Positions 46,283 through 58,973 of a DNA stretch of 64,000 bases are shown piece by piece (positions within the stretch are counted from its first letter, which is position 1; each line of letters begins with the position of its first letter). The stretch covers positions 18,292,501 to 18,356,500 of the forward strand of contig NC_068561.1 in assembly GCF_022201045.2 (NCBI RefSeq), given 5' to 3'. The position numbers and the translations under genes are program-made. The notes under the pieces are model-generated. The model was given only the letters and a program-made list of their open reading frames with translations. It searched no databases and was not told the DNA's origin. The stretch comes from Citrus sinensis. Its lineage: Eukaryota; Streptophyta; Magnoliopsida; Sapindales; Rutaceae.

Positions 46283-46778
46283 GGAGCAGGAGCACCAAGC
46301 TTAATAACATCGTTGTCCATTGCAGGTATGGCAGCACGTGACGTGGAACAGAATGATTGGTGATTGGTGGTAAAAATACTCTTACATTATTAATAGAAAA
46401 TAAAATCAACACTTCCGGTCATATTTTATATCTGTCTTTTTGTGATGAGTAAGTCCGGCCTTTAGAAACACCAGGTTTTTTCGCCCAGACATGCATGCTC
46501 TCTACACGGCTGGATGGCTTAAGAGAAGAGAATCATTGGTGACAACAATACGATGAAGAAGGACCCAGTAATAGTTCTAACAAAAATAAATTTTGAGCTA
46601 TATTGTTCTGTCTGCCTCCAACAGACAGCAATCGAAATGTAAGCTGAAAAACAGCACGCGTATCAAAATGAATTCAAGACCCCAAAATTCAATTTATTGT
46701 TTTACGTTTTAACGGAATTCCTCCGGAGTTATAAAATCTAGGCGACGATCCATTGTTCGCCCAGTCGTCAGTTACTTC
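46283..46778. other. 3' flank of the phosphoglycerate mutase gene
   Basis: Intergenic DNA with the likely 3' UTR of the gene to the right. A short direct repeat CAGTCGTCAGTTACTTC occurs at about 46761 and 46781, next to the stop codon. Nothing else seen. Confidence 0.45.
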
Positions 46779-49700
46779 TCAGTCGTCAGTTACTTCAATA
46801 AGACTTGGCTCGTAGTCACTAGGTGCTTCATATCCATGGAGATTGATAAAAGTTGCTGCTACATTGGCGAGCCCACCATTAGGGAGATCTGCGCGGAACT
46901 TGACATTATCTGGCAGTCCAGGACCTCCGATTGCAATGGGAACCTGTACAAGAATATTCAGAAAAAAATGCATCAGCAAATTTGCTTTTCGACACATAAA
47001 TCTCAGCAAGTCGTAGATTAAGGAACCAGAACAAACTCAAACAATCCAATTCTGAGGTTACATTTCGCGAACATCTATTAATTAAATCATCCTGAACCTA
47101 AAGCCACCCAAAATAAAAATACATATTATTGTAGATATTAATAAACTGAGCCACTCTGAAGAATAAAAGCTAAAAATTTACAGCTCTGGATCAACATATC
47201 CAACTTAACCAACTTTACATTGCTCAGAGACATCCAACTGAGACGTATTAAAACACGGTTGAAGAGTGTGAAACGTGAGTATTTTCTTTTCCGTTATTAA
47301 AACATTTCCAGTAGACAGTTAAGAAATCTTACGGGTTTAAGAGTGTGAGACGTGAGCACTTGAATATTGCCATCCTTAAGAAGAGGCTCCCCAGATTTGT
47401 TCCTCTTGACCATGTCCTCAGCATTGCCATGATCTGCAGTAACAAGATATATTCCACCAACTTTCTCTATTGCATCAATGATTATCTGCAAACCAGTAAG
47501 ATACACATTAGAAATAATGAAAAGTGGTACAATCATCACCATGCCACCATGAATCAATATTGCAAATTTTAGGACACTCAAATCCTTTATCAAAATATGT
47601 AAACAGACAAGAACCAGTGGACATCCTGAAGGTCAATTGGTGTTATCCATCATACCTTGACAGCTTCATCAGCAGCCTTGCATGCCACCACTGTTGCCTC
47701 AATATCTCCCGTGTGCCCCACCATGTCACTATTTGGTAGGTTAACACGTACCTAAACAACAGCCAAGGAACAGGTCAACCAGCTCAACTTCAACCATCTG
47801 CCTCGAATGTAACAGCATAAAACACTATATGTCAATTACCTGGTGGAACCTGCGACTAAGGATGGCCTTCTTTGCCCTCTCAGCAATCTCCAAAGCCTTC
47901 ATCTTGGGCTGTACATTGAAAGTAATTCCAGAATCACTAGGAATTTCCACATATTCCTCCAAATTCGAGTCGAAATACCCAGAGCGGTTTCCATTCCAGA
48001 AGAAAGTGACATGTCCAAACTTGACAGTCTCACTGCACATTAACATAATTCAGTAACAGAAGCCAAAAGCAATATATATTGACCAGGATTTTAACACAGA
48101 ATAAGCCCTAGTATAGAAAACCCACTATCTAGACAACTATCTCAGTATCTCTCAATCATTTAAAAGTGAAAAATTAAAAAAAAAAAATCAGAAAAAGGTG
48201 AATATACAAAACAAACAAATGAAAAATTCATCCTCCATCCTTCTTCCAGCCAAAGCTGGTAGCAAATTTACACATTCCCATATACTGGGGCCTAAAAATC
48301 TTTCCATGGAAAAGGGTTATCATTATATTTTCACCATAAACTGGGGCCTGAAAGTCTTCCCACTGAGAAGGGTTATCATTATTTTTCACCATCCACCAAG
48401 AAACAATTGTTGATTAACACGGGCCGTTGATTTATGGTTAATCCAGTTACAATGCCTAACAGAATTCAAAATAAAATTGTGTAAAAGAGAATGTACATAT
48501 TGGTAACATGAGAAATAACGGACCTGCAAGCAAAAGTACGGACACCATTATGCACTAAATATTCACCAGATGTTCTGTCTATCTCTGGAGGAGACACAAG
48601 GTAATGACTGGGAAGTTTCAACTCCCCATCATATTGAAGCATTCCAGCATAACGGATTTTAGGGAACCGAACTCGATCAAATTTGTCAAAATCTTCATAT
48701 TCAAGGGCCTTAGCAAGCATAACCATTCGATCAGCTCGGAAGTTGAAAGTTACAACTGCATCACCATCTACTATTGGACCCACAGCCTTTCCATTTTCAT
48801 CAACAATGACAAATGGAGGTAAGTACTGGTCATTGGCATTGGGCTGTTCCCTTAGTTTTTTGACAGCTTCAACGGCGCTCTTAAACTTGTGTGGAGCTTC
48901 TCCAAGAACTTGGGCATCCCATCCTCGTTTGACAACATCCCAATCATTCTGCAAAAAAATCCAATTAATATAATTATATTCACAACATAGATACCTGGGA
49001 TGTCCAAGGTTAAATATGACTTGACTGATAGAATCCCTATCTTTAAGGGAAAACATGTACCAAGTTCTGTGAACAAATGAGTGTAGTTGTGCAGTAAACA
49101 AAATTAACTTCAGCTCAGAACAGTTTCTCAAACATCTCCCAGGCATCACACGTATAATTTAGCTTGCTAATATATCCAGAATGGGGGGACATTCGACAAG
49201 TAACAACAACCAAAAACAGCAGCAAAACAAACAAAATAAGAAGAAAAAAGGAACAAAGGGGTTGTATAAAAGAGCAATAATAATATTAGATTAAAGGCCG
49301 TGATCAAGCATGTAAATATCCTAAGTGAATATTATTTCGCACCTCATAACGGTCCATCGTGACGTACATGCGGCCTCCTCCAGATGCAATCTGTGCGTCA
49401 ACACCTTTCCCACGCAATTCTGCAAGATCTTTCTCAATAGTTTCTACGAATCCTACGCTTGAACCATCCAAAACATCACGCCCGTCAGTAAGAATATGAA
49501 GACGAATTCTTTTAGCACCACGCTCACTAGCTCCTTTTAGCAACAACTGCACAAAATAAATAAATAAATAAATATCTCCATGCAGAAGATCAAGCACAGA
49601 GAAAATGGCCCCAAGACCTCAAGTAAAAGGCTTACCTGAAGTTGATCAAGCCTAGAGTGTACTCCACCATCACTCAGTAACCCAATAAGGTGCAATGTGC

Positions 49701-50580
49701 CGGTTTCAAAAGACGGCTTAATGTAATTAAATCCCTCATCTTGATAGATTTTCCCAGAGGCCAGAGCAAGGTCAACAAGCTTTGCACTGCATTCAGATTT
49801 TAATAAACCTTACTACTGAAGGCTAAAAAGCATGTGATAAATATCAAATTGGTAAATTTTTTAGTCAAAATTAGATCACTAAGTACAAAGCAACAATATA
49901 TATCTTAACTAAATAGAATTCCACTCTGAAAAGTATTATCAATAAATTTTATTGCCCAAGTTTTTTGATAAACCTATGATAAAAGATTGACAGTTAAAAT
50001 ATTGAGGCAAGGTCCTACAGATTGCATTGCTTAAGATCTAATTTCTCTAGGTACCACGTATTGAATAACATATACTATAGTTAGATATTTGCCAGCGTAA
50101 AACCAACATACAAGAAACATAAACACATCGCCAGAGGCATAAAAGCAATTACCCTTGAGCAAAAATGCGACCAGCACCGAGTGCATTATGACCGACTTCA
50201 CTGTTACCCATGTCATCTTCAGTTGGAAGCCCCACAGCACTACCATGAGCTCGGACCAACCTCCACCTCTCAGGTGCAGACTATCGGAGCAAACAAAGAT
50301 ACACAAACACTCAGTCAGCAGATCCTCGAATCAACATACAAATAAACCAACTGACACCACTGAATAATCAAATAAAATCCGTAGTGAATACAGATCTAAA
50401 ACAATAAATTAAGCCTGAGATTACGATTACCTTCTTGAAAGAGTCCATGGTGGGAGTGTCGGCGACATGGATGCAGTTATACTTGTCGGGCTTGTACTCA
50501 CCCCAGCCATCCAGCACCACAACGGCTACAATGTTATTCCTCGACAGCTGTGGATGCTCTTTTAATTTCCAGTTATCCAT
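46779..50580 (-). CDS. PGM (iPGAM): 2,3-bisphosphoglycerate-independent phosphoglycerate mutase
   Basis: Nine coding exons on the minus strand: 50580-50431, 50280-50153, 49786-49636, 49546-49343, 48948-48524, 48032-47840, 47751-47656, 47485-47333, 46943-46779; all GT-AG, sum 1665 bases, 554 residues, near the usual ~557 for plants. The enzyme interconverts 3- and 2-phosphoglycerate in cytosolic glycolysis using two Mn/Mg ions. Alkaline-phosphatase-fold motifs are in place: VVLDGWG near the start (metal Asp), [15 protein letters not shown] with the phospho-acceptor Ser, ILTDGRD, NFRADRM, and [11 protein letters not shown] (metal ligands). No transit peptide is seen, consistent with the cytosolic isoform. 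A 5' UTR intron can be read (50587-50799, donor GAG|GTACGC), and a TATA box fits at 50919-50926. Confidence 0.96.
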
Positions 50581-50918
50581 CTTTCACTGGGCGATCAAAC
50601 AATCAATCAATGAATCAACCAACGACAATGATCAAATAGATTTTTGATGTCACAACACAACGCAACACAACTAAACTGAAATCAGTTTTCCTCCTCGTTA
50701 TTCACGACAACACAAATAAACGAAGATGATGATAATAATAATAATAAATACGTCGCACTTGTAAATAAGGAAAAAAAAAACAAATAAAAAAATGCGTACC
50801 TCTTAATTAGTTTTGGATTGAAGGCGAATCGCGCGTCCGTAGAAAGCTAACAAACAAACAAGTGATATTACACAGAGAGAGAATACCAGGACGAACCCTT
50901 TGATATTAGAGCGTGAAT

Positions 50919-50926
50919 ATTATATA
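50919..50926 (-). promoter_or_regulatory. TATA box of the phosphoglycerate mutase gene
   Basis: Minus strand TATATAAT, about 340 bases upstream of the ATG. With the inferred 213-base 5' UTR intron removed, the leader would be roughly 100 bases, a normal length. Confidence 0.5.
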
Positions 50927-51725
50927 CGTCTTTGAATAGCAAAATCAGAGCACGCCTCTCGCCGTTGGATCTAGAAACCAATGGGACACGTAGTCCTGTT
51001 TTTTGACTCCAGACCCGTGCGTCATCACGTGATACTTTTCTAGAAATTTTGAAAAAGAAAAAGAAGAAGAATCTTCTAGCTACGAATATTCTATTTCTAT
51101 ACTTGCGTAAATTTTAGTGTGTTAGGTGCAACGATGGGTCGTCGTGTTTAAAGAATCAGTTCTTGGGCCAGTGTTAATTAATTAGTAAATTTAAATGGTG
51201 AAGGCGGTTTTGCGGTGACCTTTTTGGAATGAGTCACGCAGCACGCATTAGTCTATGGGCATGCTTTCTTGATTTGTTGTTGTTTTATTCATAATAATTG
51301 CTCGACGAAACTGATATGAATAATGATGATTAAAATTAACTGAACACAGAGCCAAACCTCATGCCGTCATGCGTCAGGCTTTTCTTTGTTACAGGTACGT
51401 CAATATTCTCAGTTTATTTTTAAATGAGCTCATTAAGCAGGCTAAAAAAAATGGTTCGGCGTGTCATCACCTTTTACCTCACAACTCAATTCAACTTTGA
51501 AAAAAGGAAATGTAATGACGATTCAATTTAATCTGCCTTCATAAACGTAATTGCAATTTGCAAAACACCCAAAAAGGCATTGTGGTAAGCATATAATTAT
51601 TATCAATATTTTAGGTTAATCAATGATTGATTTTCCATGTATGTTAGTTTTGAATCTATGTTCAAAATACATCAAGAAGTTTTTTCCCTTTCCAAGACTT
51701 AGCGGAATTCGTAATTTTATATACA
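50927..51725. other. Upstream region of the phosphoglycerate mutase gene
   Basis: Promoter-side DNA with a heat-shock-element-like cluster near 51039 (TTCTAGAAATTTTGAA), then AT-rich intergenic sequence. No gene seen. Confidence 0.4.
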
Positions 51726-52904
51726 GGGAAATTATCAATTATATACTTAATATTTATAATGTTATAAAAAATATTGTAATTTTTTTTTTCAATTTTTCAC
51801 TCAAGTTTACAATTTATATTAACTGTTCACCAAAATGTTAACTACTGTTCATAATTTATGATATCACAAGTGTATTTTAGACATTTCTTATTTGAAAAAA
51901 CTTAATTAAAGTATCTTTTAGAGTCTTAAATGCTGATATGACTTTCAAATAAATAGTAAAATTTCATTCGGAGAGTCTTTTGATGATACTCTAAGTTTTA
52001 AAATTTGTATCAACGGTCCTTCAAAACACTCAATCACTCCATAAATTACCCTAAACTCTAATTCATAGATGCTCAATCAATCTAATCTTTAAATTCAATT
52101 TCATAAACACCCAGTCAAATCCAATTTGTTGAGTCCGACCCACCATTGGTGTGGATTGTCATTGCCACCGCCACTGCCACTAATCTCATGGATAGCTAAA
52201 AGTTCACCACAAGACTCCTCAATGGTTGTTCTTCACAGCACGATGCATGTTTTTATCAATTATTGTAGACGGTTGAAGGATTTAGTGATGAAGTATTTGG
52301 TACGAATTTAGTATTGATTTATGAATCCTTGAAATCTATAGAGATAGAAGATAAGGAAGAAGATAATGAGATGTATTTTATTTCATTTTTGGTTTTGTGT
52401 AGCTGATGAAGGATTTGATGCAAATTCTTGTTAGGAATCAAAATCATGGTGGATTTTATTTAAAACAAAGAGTTTGCTCAATTTTTTTTTCAAATTTATT
52501 TATTTATGGTGAAAAGTCAAAATGCCCTTGATTTTAAGGGTAAAATGGTCATTTTATAAAATGATAAATTATCATTTTATTTATTTTCTGTAAAATATTC
52601 TAACAATGTTAGCATTTTGGTGGAAGATTGATATAAATTACAAAATTAAGGTGGAAAATTAAATAAATTTAAAATTTTGTAGTATTTTTAATAACAAGAT
52701 AAATTTCAGGTGGATAACTGATGATTTTCTTTAAATTCAAGGGTAAAGTGGTTATTTTATTTAATTCATTTAAATATTTTAATAATATTAATATTTTGAT
52801 GGATGGTTGATATAAATTAGAAAATTTAGAATGAAAAATTGAACAAATTTAAATTTTTATAATATTTTTGATAGCGTGGTAAATCTATAAGCTGATAATT
52901 TCCC
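51726..52904. mobile_element. Mutator-like fold-back element with duplicated right arm
   Basis: About 1.18 kb. The left end GGGAAATTATCA and the right end (reverse complement GGGAAATTATCAG) begin long inverted arms of roughly 170-190 bases. The right arm occurs twice in tandem (about 52536-52729 and 52739-52904), the copies diverged. The centre is AT-rich with no recognisable transposase. No convincing target-site duplication was found, so the superfamily is inferred from the long arms and from likeness to the next element. Confidence 0.55.
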
Positions 52905-53179
52905 TTTCATATGTAAGTTCTTGACTTCTTGTTGGGTCAGGCAGCCAATTGTGCAACAAGAGAAGTGCTATTAGCACCCACTAACTTTCTCGAGAAACCC
53001 TTTTAATTTTCCCATTTGTGGAAAAACTCAAAGCCCATTCTATTCGAAACTTGCTTTATAAACGGCGGAAGTCAGTGGGCCTAAATAAACTCAAAGCCCG
53101 TTGTTTCTCTTTCTTTTATCTTAAAAAAAAAAAAGTTGTTGTTAAATCATAAGTTTTCATACAAAAGTAAATATAAATA

Positions 53180-53870
53180 GGGAAAATATCCACCGTCCAC
53201 CCGTTTTTTCTAACTTTTTTAAAAATACACAATTCCTTATTTTTTTAGCTGGAATCCACCTAAAGTTACATTTTGTTTCACTTTTCCACTTCCGTTTGGA
53301 ATCCGTTAAGAAAACTGACGGAAACTTAAAAAAATGACCATTTTACGCCTCAAAACGAAAATTACAATTTCACCTTAAAAATTGTCAAAAATAATCAGAT
53401 TAAATCTAATTTTTTCCCCATCGGTCAATAAAGAAATTAATTCCACAACCATCAAATGCAAGTTTTTTTTTTAAATATGTCTGTAATTATAATGCTAAAT
53501 TATAACAGTAATATTAAAAATAACCCAATCTCGTAAACCATCAATTGAATTTAAGATAAATAGAGTTTTATTATTCACTGAGTTATAATCTCTAGTCGTT
53601 AAGATTTTTTTGTACTTCATTAACGTACCAATAATGATATTCATCATTCAATCTGATTATTTTTGGCATTTTAGGGTGAAATTATAATTTTTGTTTTAGG
53701 GGTAAAATGGTCCTTTTTTGTAAGTTTTCGTTAGTTTTCTTAACGGATTCCAAACAGAAGTGGAAAAATGAGATAAAATGTAACTTTAGGTGGATTCCAG
53801 CCAAAAAAAAGAAGGAATTGTGTATTTTTTTAAAAATTGTAAAAAATGGGTGGACAGTGGATATTTTCTC
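53180..53870. mobile_element. Mutator-like MITE with ~245 bp inverted arms
   Basis: 691 bp bounded by a 9-bp target-site duplication ATATAAATA (53171-53179 and 53871-53879). The ends are GGGAAAATATCCACCGTCCA and (reverse complement) TGAGAAAATATCCACTGTCC. Inverted similarity runs inward for about 245 bases per arm. Nine-base duplications and very long arms are typical of Mutator-like elements. No transposase; non-autonomous. Confidence 0.8.
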
Positions 53871-53879
53871 ATATAAATA

Positions 53880-55578
53880 TTATAATGATTTCTTTGCTAC
53901 AAAAAATCAGATAGAATAGAACAGGGTCACGCTGTAAAAATGGTATGTAAAACTCAAAATAAAAGGAGAAAAAGGTACTAAGGTTTCACTGAATACCAAA
54001 ACGGGAACCATCTATTAGGGAAATATTATATTTGGTTCGTTTTGAACCAAACATAAATTGTACATAACAAAGTTATCTAACCAAAAATTTCATGAATATA
54101 TAATTTCAAATGTCAATATATTTGAGTTTATCCTAATAAACTCAACTACAAGTTCATTCTCTTCTTTTTCATAAGCTTTCATCATAACAATTAAAAGATA
54201 CTTGAAAAAAATACTTTTTTGCATTGAAGACATGTTTAACTTAGTCAAAAGTAGGCGCTATATCATAGATATGAAAACATGTGTTGCAAGGTGGGTCTAG
54301 ATATTCCAATATCGAACTTACAAGATTAACTTTTAAATAAAGTGGTCTATCTTATATAGAAACTCCATGAGTGTCACTCATTATTTTTTTTGTCAATGTA
54401 AGGTAGCTCAATTACTCAATAGTCTTCTCTTAGACAAAGCTCTAGTTAATGAAGAGCAGTCCTTACCTACTCAGTCGAATATTGGTTTTTATATTAATTA
54501 TTGTTAAGTAATCACAACATTTATATATAAAAATATCTAATGGGAAGAACAAGTTTTTTGGTGGATTTACGTATCTATACATAAGCTTATACATCATCAT
54601 TTTCTAAGGAGCGTGAAACAACTCAACTAATTAAGAAATTAAATATCTACACGAATATACAATTTCAAAGCATATGAACATAGATATACGGATCCCTAAT
54701 TTCCTACAAATCAAACTTTTTAACTTTTTAACCTTCAAAGCGTTTGAAGTGATGCAAACATATAATTACGATGGCTAATTTTAATATCTTAGGTAAATGA
54801 TTGATATTCATGTTTCGGTATAAAAAAAAAGAGAGGAACATAATTTGCATTCATGATTACAAAAGTCGTGATTCATAATTTCATAAACAGAAACTTTATA
54901 TTCCTTCCTTTTTAGAATTTATCACTTAAATTTTTGATAATTTTTTAGTATTTCATTTTATTAATAGTCTAAAAACAATAATAGACAAAATAATTTGTTG
55001 GGCCATTTCCCCTTTCCATAATTACGAAGCCGTAATGTAAATAATACCCTTCAATTATCATTTTCTTTTACTTTTCTTTCGACAGACGATAATCATAGCT
55101 TACACATTACGTGCATGGATTATAAACGTAAACATATTTATTCCTTGAAGCACGATAATTTCTTTCTTATCCTGTAAGCAGGGTAATTCCTTTCTTTGAA
55201 AGATGAAAAGCTTGATTCATAAAAATTTCTTTCTTTGAAAGAAGAAGCACAGGATAATTTCGGGTTCCGCTTGATTGATAAAATTTTCTTCCTTTATTAT
55301 TTCAACAAAGGAAAAATGGTTTTTACATAAGGAAATTGGGAATGGTCACACCAAGACACCACGACAAAGGAAAATTAAGCCCAAAAAAAAAAAAAAAAAA
55401 CTATAATTTCTGTCTGAGTATATACTACACCCCCCATTTTTAGCTTGGTTTTTTTATTAAAAAGGAAAAAAACCAAAGCTAAGGACTTCAAAAAAAAAAA
55501 AAAAAAAAGCCAAACAAAAACCCCAAAAAAAAAAAAAAAGATGACGTGGTAAAAGGGGGTGAGGAGACGACAGTGGTG
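53880..55578. other. AT-rich intergenic DNA
   Basis: No gene recognised. It has several long A runs (about 55384-55400, 55491-55508 and 55527-55540), which may be tails of old retroposons or simple repeats. Confidence 0.45.
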
Positions 55579-55720
55579 CTATCGGTGCTTCTGCCACTTC
55601 CCGCCGGTGGAAAAAAGTTGATCAAGAGCAGTATATATATGTATATATATATATACCTTCCTATTTATGCAGAAGGAAAAAAAAAAAGATGATAAGTTGG
55701 ATGAAATTAAAGTTAAAATT

Positions 55721-56501
55721 TTATAAGGAAAGGCGCCCGGAAGATCCGAACATCTGGTCGAGGAGAATGACAAGACCCATGGCAACGGCCGTCTCCATTT
55801 CGGGCTGCACTATCAGGCGAAAGACGTCGGAGCCGAACGCCACTCCTCCGACGGCCTCTTTCTTCTTTATCTCCGCCACGCGCCTCCTCCTCCCGTCGTA
55901 CACCGCGCACGCTCTCTGCGCGTACGACCCCTCAATCTCGTACAGCACGTTCTTGTTGTTCGTCGGCGACGACGACGACGATCCGTCACCACCTTTGCAG
56001 CTGACGTGCGCCAGACACTTGTTGGTAAGGATGTTGACGTGCTTCTTCACGGAGAACCGCGGATTCACGTCCGTTTTCTCTCCGTCGTACACCAGCCAGT
56101 TGTCTCCAAGGCTCAACCTCTGAATGATCACACGTAAATTTAAATTATATTTAATAAAATTACCATCGCGATCATTAAATTAAGTCGAAACCACAACAGC
56201 TACAAAAACTATATATATATATATATATATATACCTTACGACGGATGGTGAGGAGGGATTTGCCAGCGGCGTCCATAAGGACGATTTCACCCTTTACGCC
56301 TTGGATGTAATTATCGACTCTAAAAACCAAGTCTCCTTTGCTGTCAAAGACGGTGAATCCGTTGCAGTTGAAGAGAAGAGACTTCTTCCAGACAGTCAGC
56401 ACCGTCGCATTCGCGTCGGAAGCCTGGGGCTTGGCGGGGATAGAGGGGGCAGTTGCGGTGGCGGCTGCTGCTACGTTGGCGTTTGGATAGACCTTTGTCA
56501 T
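55721..56501 (-). CDS. LURP-one-related (LOR) protein
   Basis: Two exons on the minus strand: 56501-56235 and 56119-55721, sum 666 bases, 221 residues. The Tubby-like LOR fold (DUF567) is evident: WKKSLLFNCNGFTVFDSKGDLVFRVDNY (about 36-63), then VLMDAAGKSLLTIRRK just before the intron, RLSLGDNWLVYDGE just after it, and a final QPEMETAVAMGLVILLDQMFG helix, the hydrophobic C-terminal segment of the fold. Arabidopsis LURP1 is needed for defence against downy mildew; most relatives have no assigned role. The intron (115 bases) opens with GTATATATAT, so a dinucleotide repeat sits on the 5' splice site. TATA candidates lie at 56689-56696 and 56569-56576. Confidence 0.92.
56202..56232. repeat. (TA)n microsatellite at the LOR intron donor
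   Basis: An almost pure TA run of about 30 bases in the LOR intron, directly adjoining the 5' splice site at 56234. A similar TA-rich run lies downstream of the stop at about 55629-55655. Confidence 0.85.
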
Positions 56502-56688
56502 TCCTAAATTCCAATGCTTGAATGGTTCCAGTTTATGAAAATCAGGTGAGCTGCTGTAGCCCTAAATTTTTTTATAGGTGCTTTGAGTTTGAGGGAGAGG
56601 GATGAGGGAGGGGGAGGGTCACCCACTAGGCACTCGCTTGCTATTTTGGTTTTTTACGTCTTGAATAACAAAATAAACGATCCATGCT

Positions 56689-56696
56689 TTTATATA
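56689..56696 (-). promoter_or_regulatory. Probable TATA box of the LOR gene
   Basis: Minus strand TATATAAA within CTATATAAAAG, a close match to the plant TATA consensus, about 190 bases upstream of the ATG. A weaker TATAAAAA is at 56569-56576. Confidence 0.45.
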
Positions 56697-58721
56697 GAGA
56701 GTGTAATGTGGGGCACGGGTCATGGACCCATGGTAACGGGTCAGTGGGTGGTTTAATTAATTTTAGGGGGAAAATACGTCAAGGCCCTCATTTTTTCCTT
56801 AAATAGGCAATTTTACACAATTATTTAAGAAATAAACGTCTAGACCTTTTCCGTTTCAAAAATGAACATCCGCACTCCTTTTCTCTGGTTAGTAATTTTT
56901 GTCTATTTACATAAAGATGAGAATATTAATATATTTTAAAGTCTACTGAAATTAATAAAATAATAAATAAAAAGAACTCATTAATAAAATATTTTAGATG
57001 TTAATTTTCTTAATTGTTAAAACAATGATATAATTAGATATAACCATTAGAAGAAATCCATTAGCTGAAAACAACTGTGGTATGGTATTAGGGGGGAAAT
57101 AAGCCAATCTTGATTAGAGGGGTCAAATTTTTTTTTCAAACCTATAAAATAGGTATTTTATTAATATTTGTTTATTTTAATATAAAATATTGAGTATTAA
57201 ACTTTTTTTTTATATTACCACGACCCATGACAGCCTCTTAATAGATTCAGCCATGTATGGTATCACAGTTACACCATAGTTGGATCCCATTCTCTATCTT
57301 AAAAAAAAAATAAAAGAAATCATTAATTATTTAGTGGTTTGTTTATGAAACAATAAAGTTAGATTGTTAATTCTTATTTGGACAAATTTAAGGGCCCAAG
57401 CGTTAGTTTACATTTAATCATGCGAAGAATAGAAAGGTTAAATTACCAAAAAGGCGCACAATCGAAAAGCAAGCAAAAGTCTAACACGGGTGCGACGCCC
57501 CAATCACGTGGCGTCGACACGAAAATTTGAATTTTAATTGGACGCAACTGGAAGAATCAAAGAAAAAAAAAAAAAAGGATGAACAGCACGGGCGGTGAGC
57601 GATGGTCCTGAATGGATCGATGCCGATGATAAGAATAAGAATAAAAACAAGTATTACTATAATTTTAAAAAATTAAAATAAAATAACAGTTGGAGTCGCA
57701 CTCGCCCACAATGATAAGAAATCACTATTATTATTAATTTTTTTAAAAAAATATGTTATCATTATGCAGCCTCTATCTTCACTTGAAAGGCAAATATAAT
57801 GATTGTATATATAGGATGCTAAAATTTGTGTGGCTGAGTACTAATTTGCGGTGCAGGAAGGGACAGGTGTCCAGTTTCCGCTGATTAGTCTATGATATTT
57901 TTCTTCTTTAACCAATTTATCATTTAATGTCAAATTTAATTAAGCTTGTAATTATCCGATTGCCTAAGGCCGGTTTTAGAATATTGATCCTCTTTTGATC
58001 TGATCTTTATTTAATTAAATTTTATTAATATAATTAATAATTAATAAATTAAATTATAATTATTCACTAATATTAAAATATAAGTAGCATAATATTTATA
58101 AAATATCAAGAGTGCTCAGATTAAGAGAAGATCATGATCCTTTTAGAGTGACTCCCTTCATCTAGTTGTGGCCGTTTTGACTCCTGACTTGGATCTATTA
58201 TACAAAGGCCATCAATCCATAATACTAATAAATCCCTTGTATTATTTTAATGATTAGTTTAATGTAATTGGTGTAGAATTATATATATATAGATAGATCA
58301 ACAGGGGATTAAAAAAATTAAGTACGATAACGTATTGAAGTTGGCCGAGTGCAATCTCATTGGAGCTTGGCGTTATATATCATGTAAGGGCTGAGCTAAT
58401 GCTAATTTTTATTTAAATGTAATATCAAAAGTTCCTTAGACTTAGTCTCTGAAGTTAGGCTCCCCTCTCCCTTAATAGTTAGTAGTGGGCACCTCATCTT
58501 CACATAAATTGATAAAAAGCACACTTTCTCGCGCTGAAAATGGTAAGTAAGAGTAAAAGAGAGCTTGTTAATTGAAAAGCTCTTACAAAAGGCCAGAAAA
58601 TTACAGGCTGTAGGCCTATAAGATTGATCCAATAAGAGATCTGTCGTCGTATCAAATTACGAGGTTTATAAGATTCGGTCTTATGGGAGACCTGTCGTTA
58701 TATCAAATTATCAAATTATTA
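56697..58721. other. AT-rich intergenic DNA
   Basis: No gene recognised. A small hairpin-like pair GTGCGACGCC...GGCGTCGACAC lies near 57490-57522. Otherwise simple AT-rich sequence. Confidence 0.45.
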
Positions 58722-58740
58722 AATTATCAAATGGCGAACC

Positions 58741-58956
58741 AACAAAGTGTTGGCTCCACTGGTAATGGAGTCACCTTAAGTGGTTTGATTGGGTTTGCTC
58801 CCCAGTTCGAGTCATAGGGAAGCCACCTTTGTTGGGAGAACATGTACCTCTCGATTTGAGCGAAAACTTCTAATATGGGTTGCGGTACGGGCTTAAAGGT
58901 GCCTCCTACAGTTGGAACCCTCTCCATAATACCTCATGGTTAAGACAAAAAAAAAA
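58741..58956 (+). mobile_element. tRNA-derived SINE, copy 2
   Basis: Flanked by a 19-base target-site duplication with two mismatches (58722-58740 and 58955-58973, AATTATCAAATRGCGAWCC; its first two A bases overlap the end of the tail). Box A TTGGCTCCACTGG and box B CAGTTCGAGTC lie near the 5' end and an A10 tail ends the element. Its body matches copy 1 at 25893-26112 along its full length with scattered differences, which defines a family. Confidence 0.85.
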
Positions 58957-58973
58957 TTATCAAATAGCGATCC

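Noticed and set aside
55689-56123. 144-residue plus-strand open frame over the LOR gene
   Set aside because: Antisense to the conserved second LOR exon and without recognisable content.
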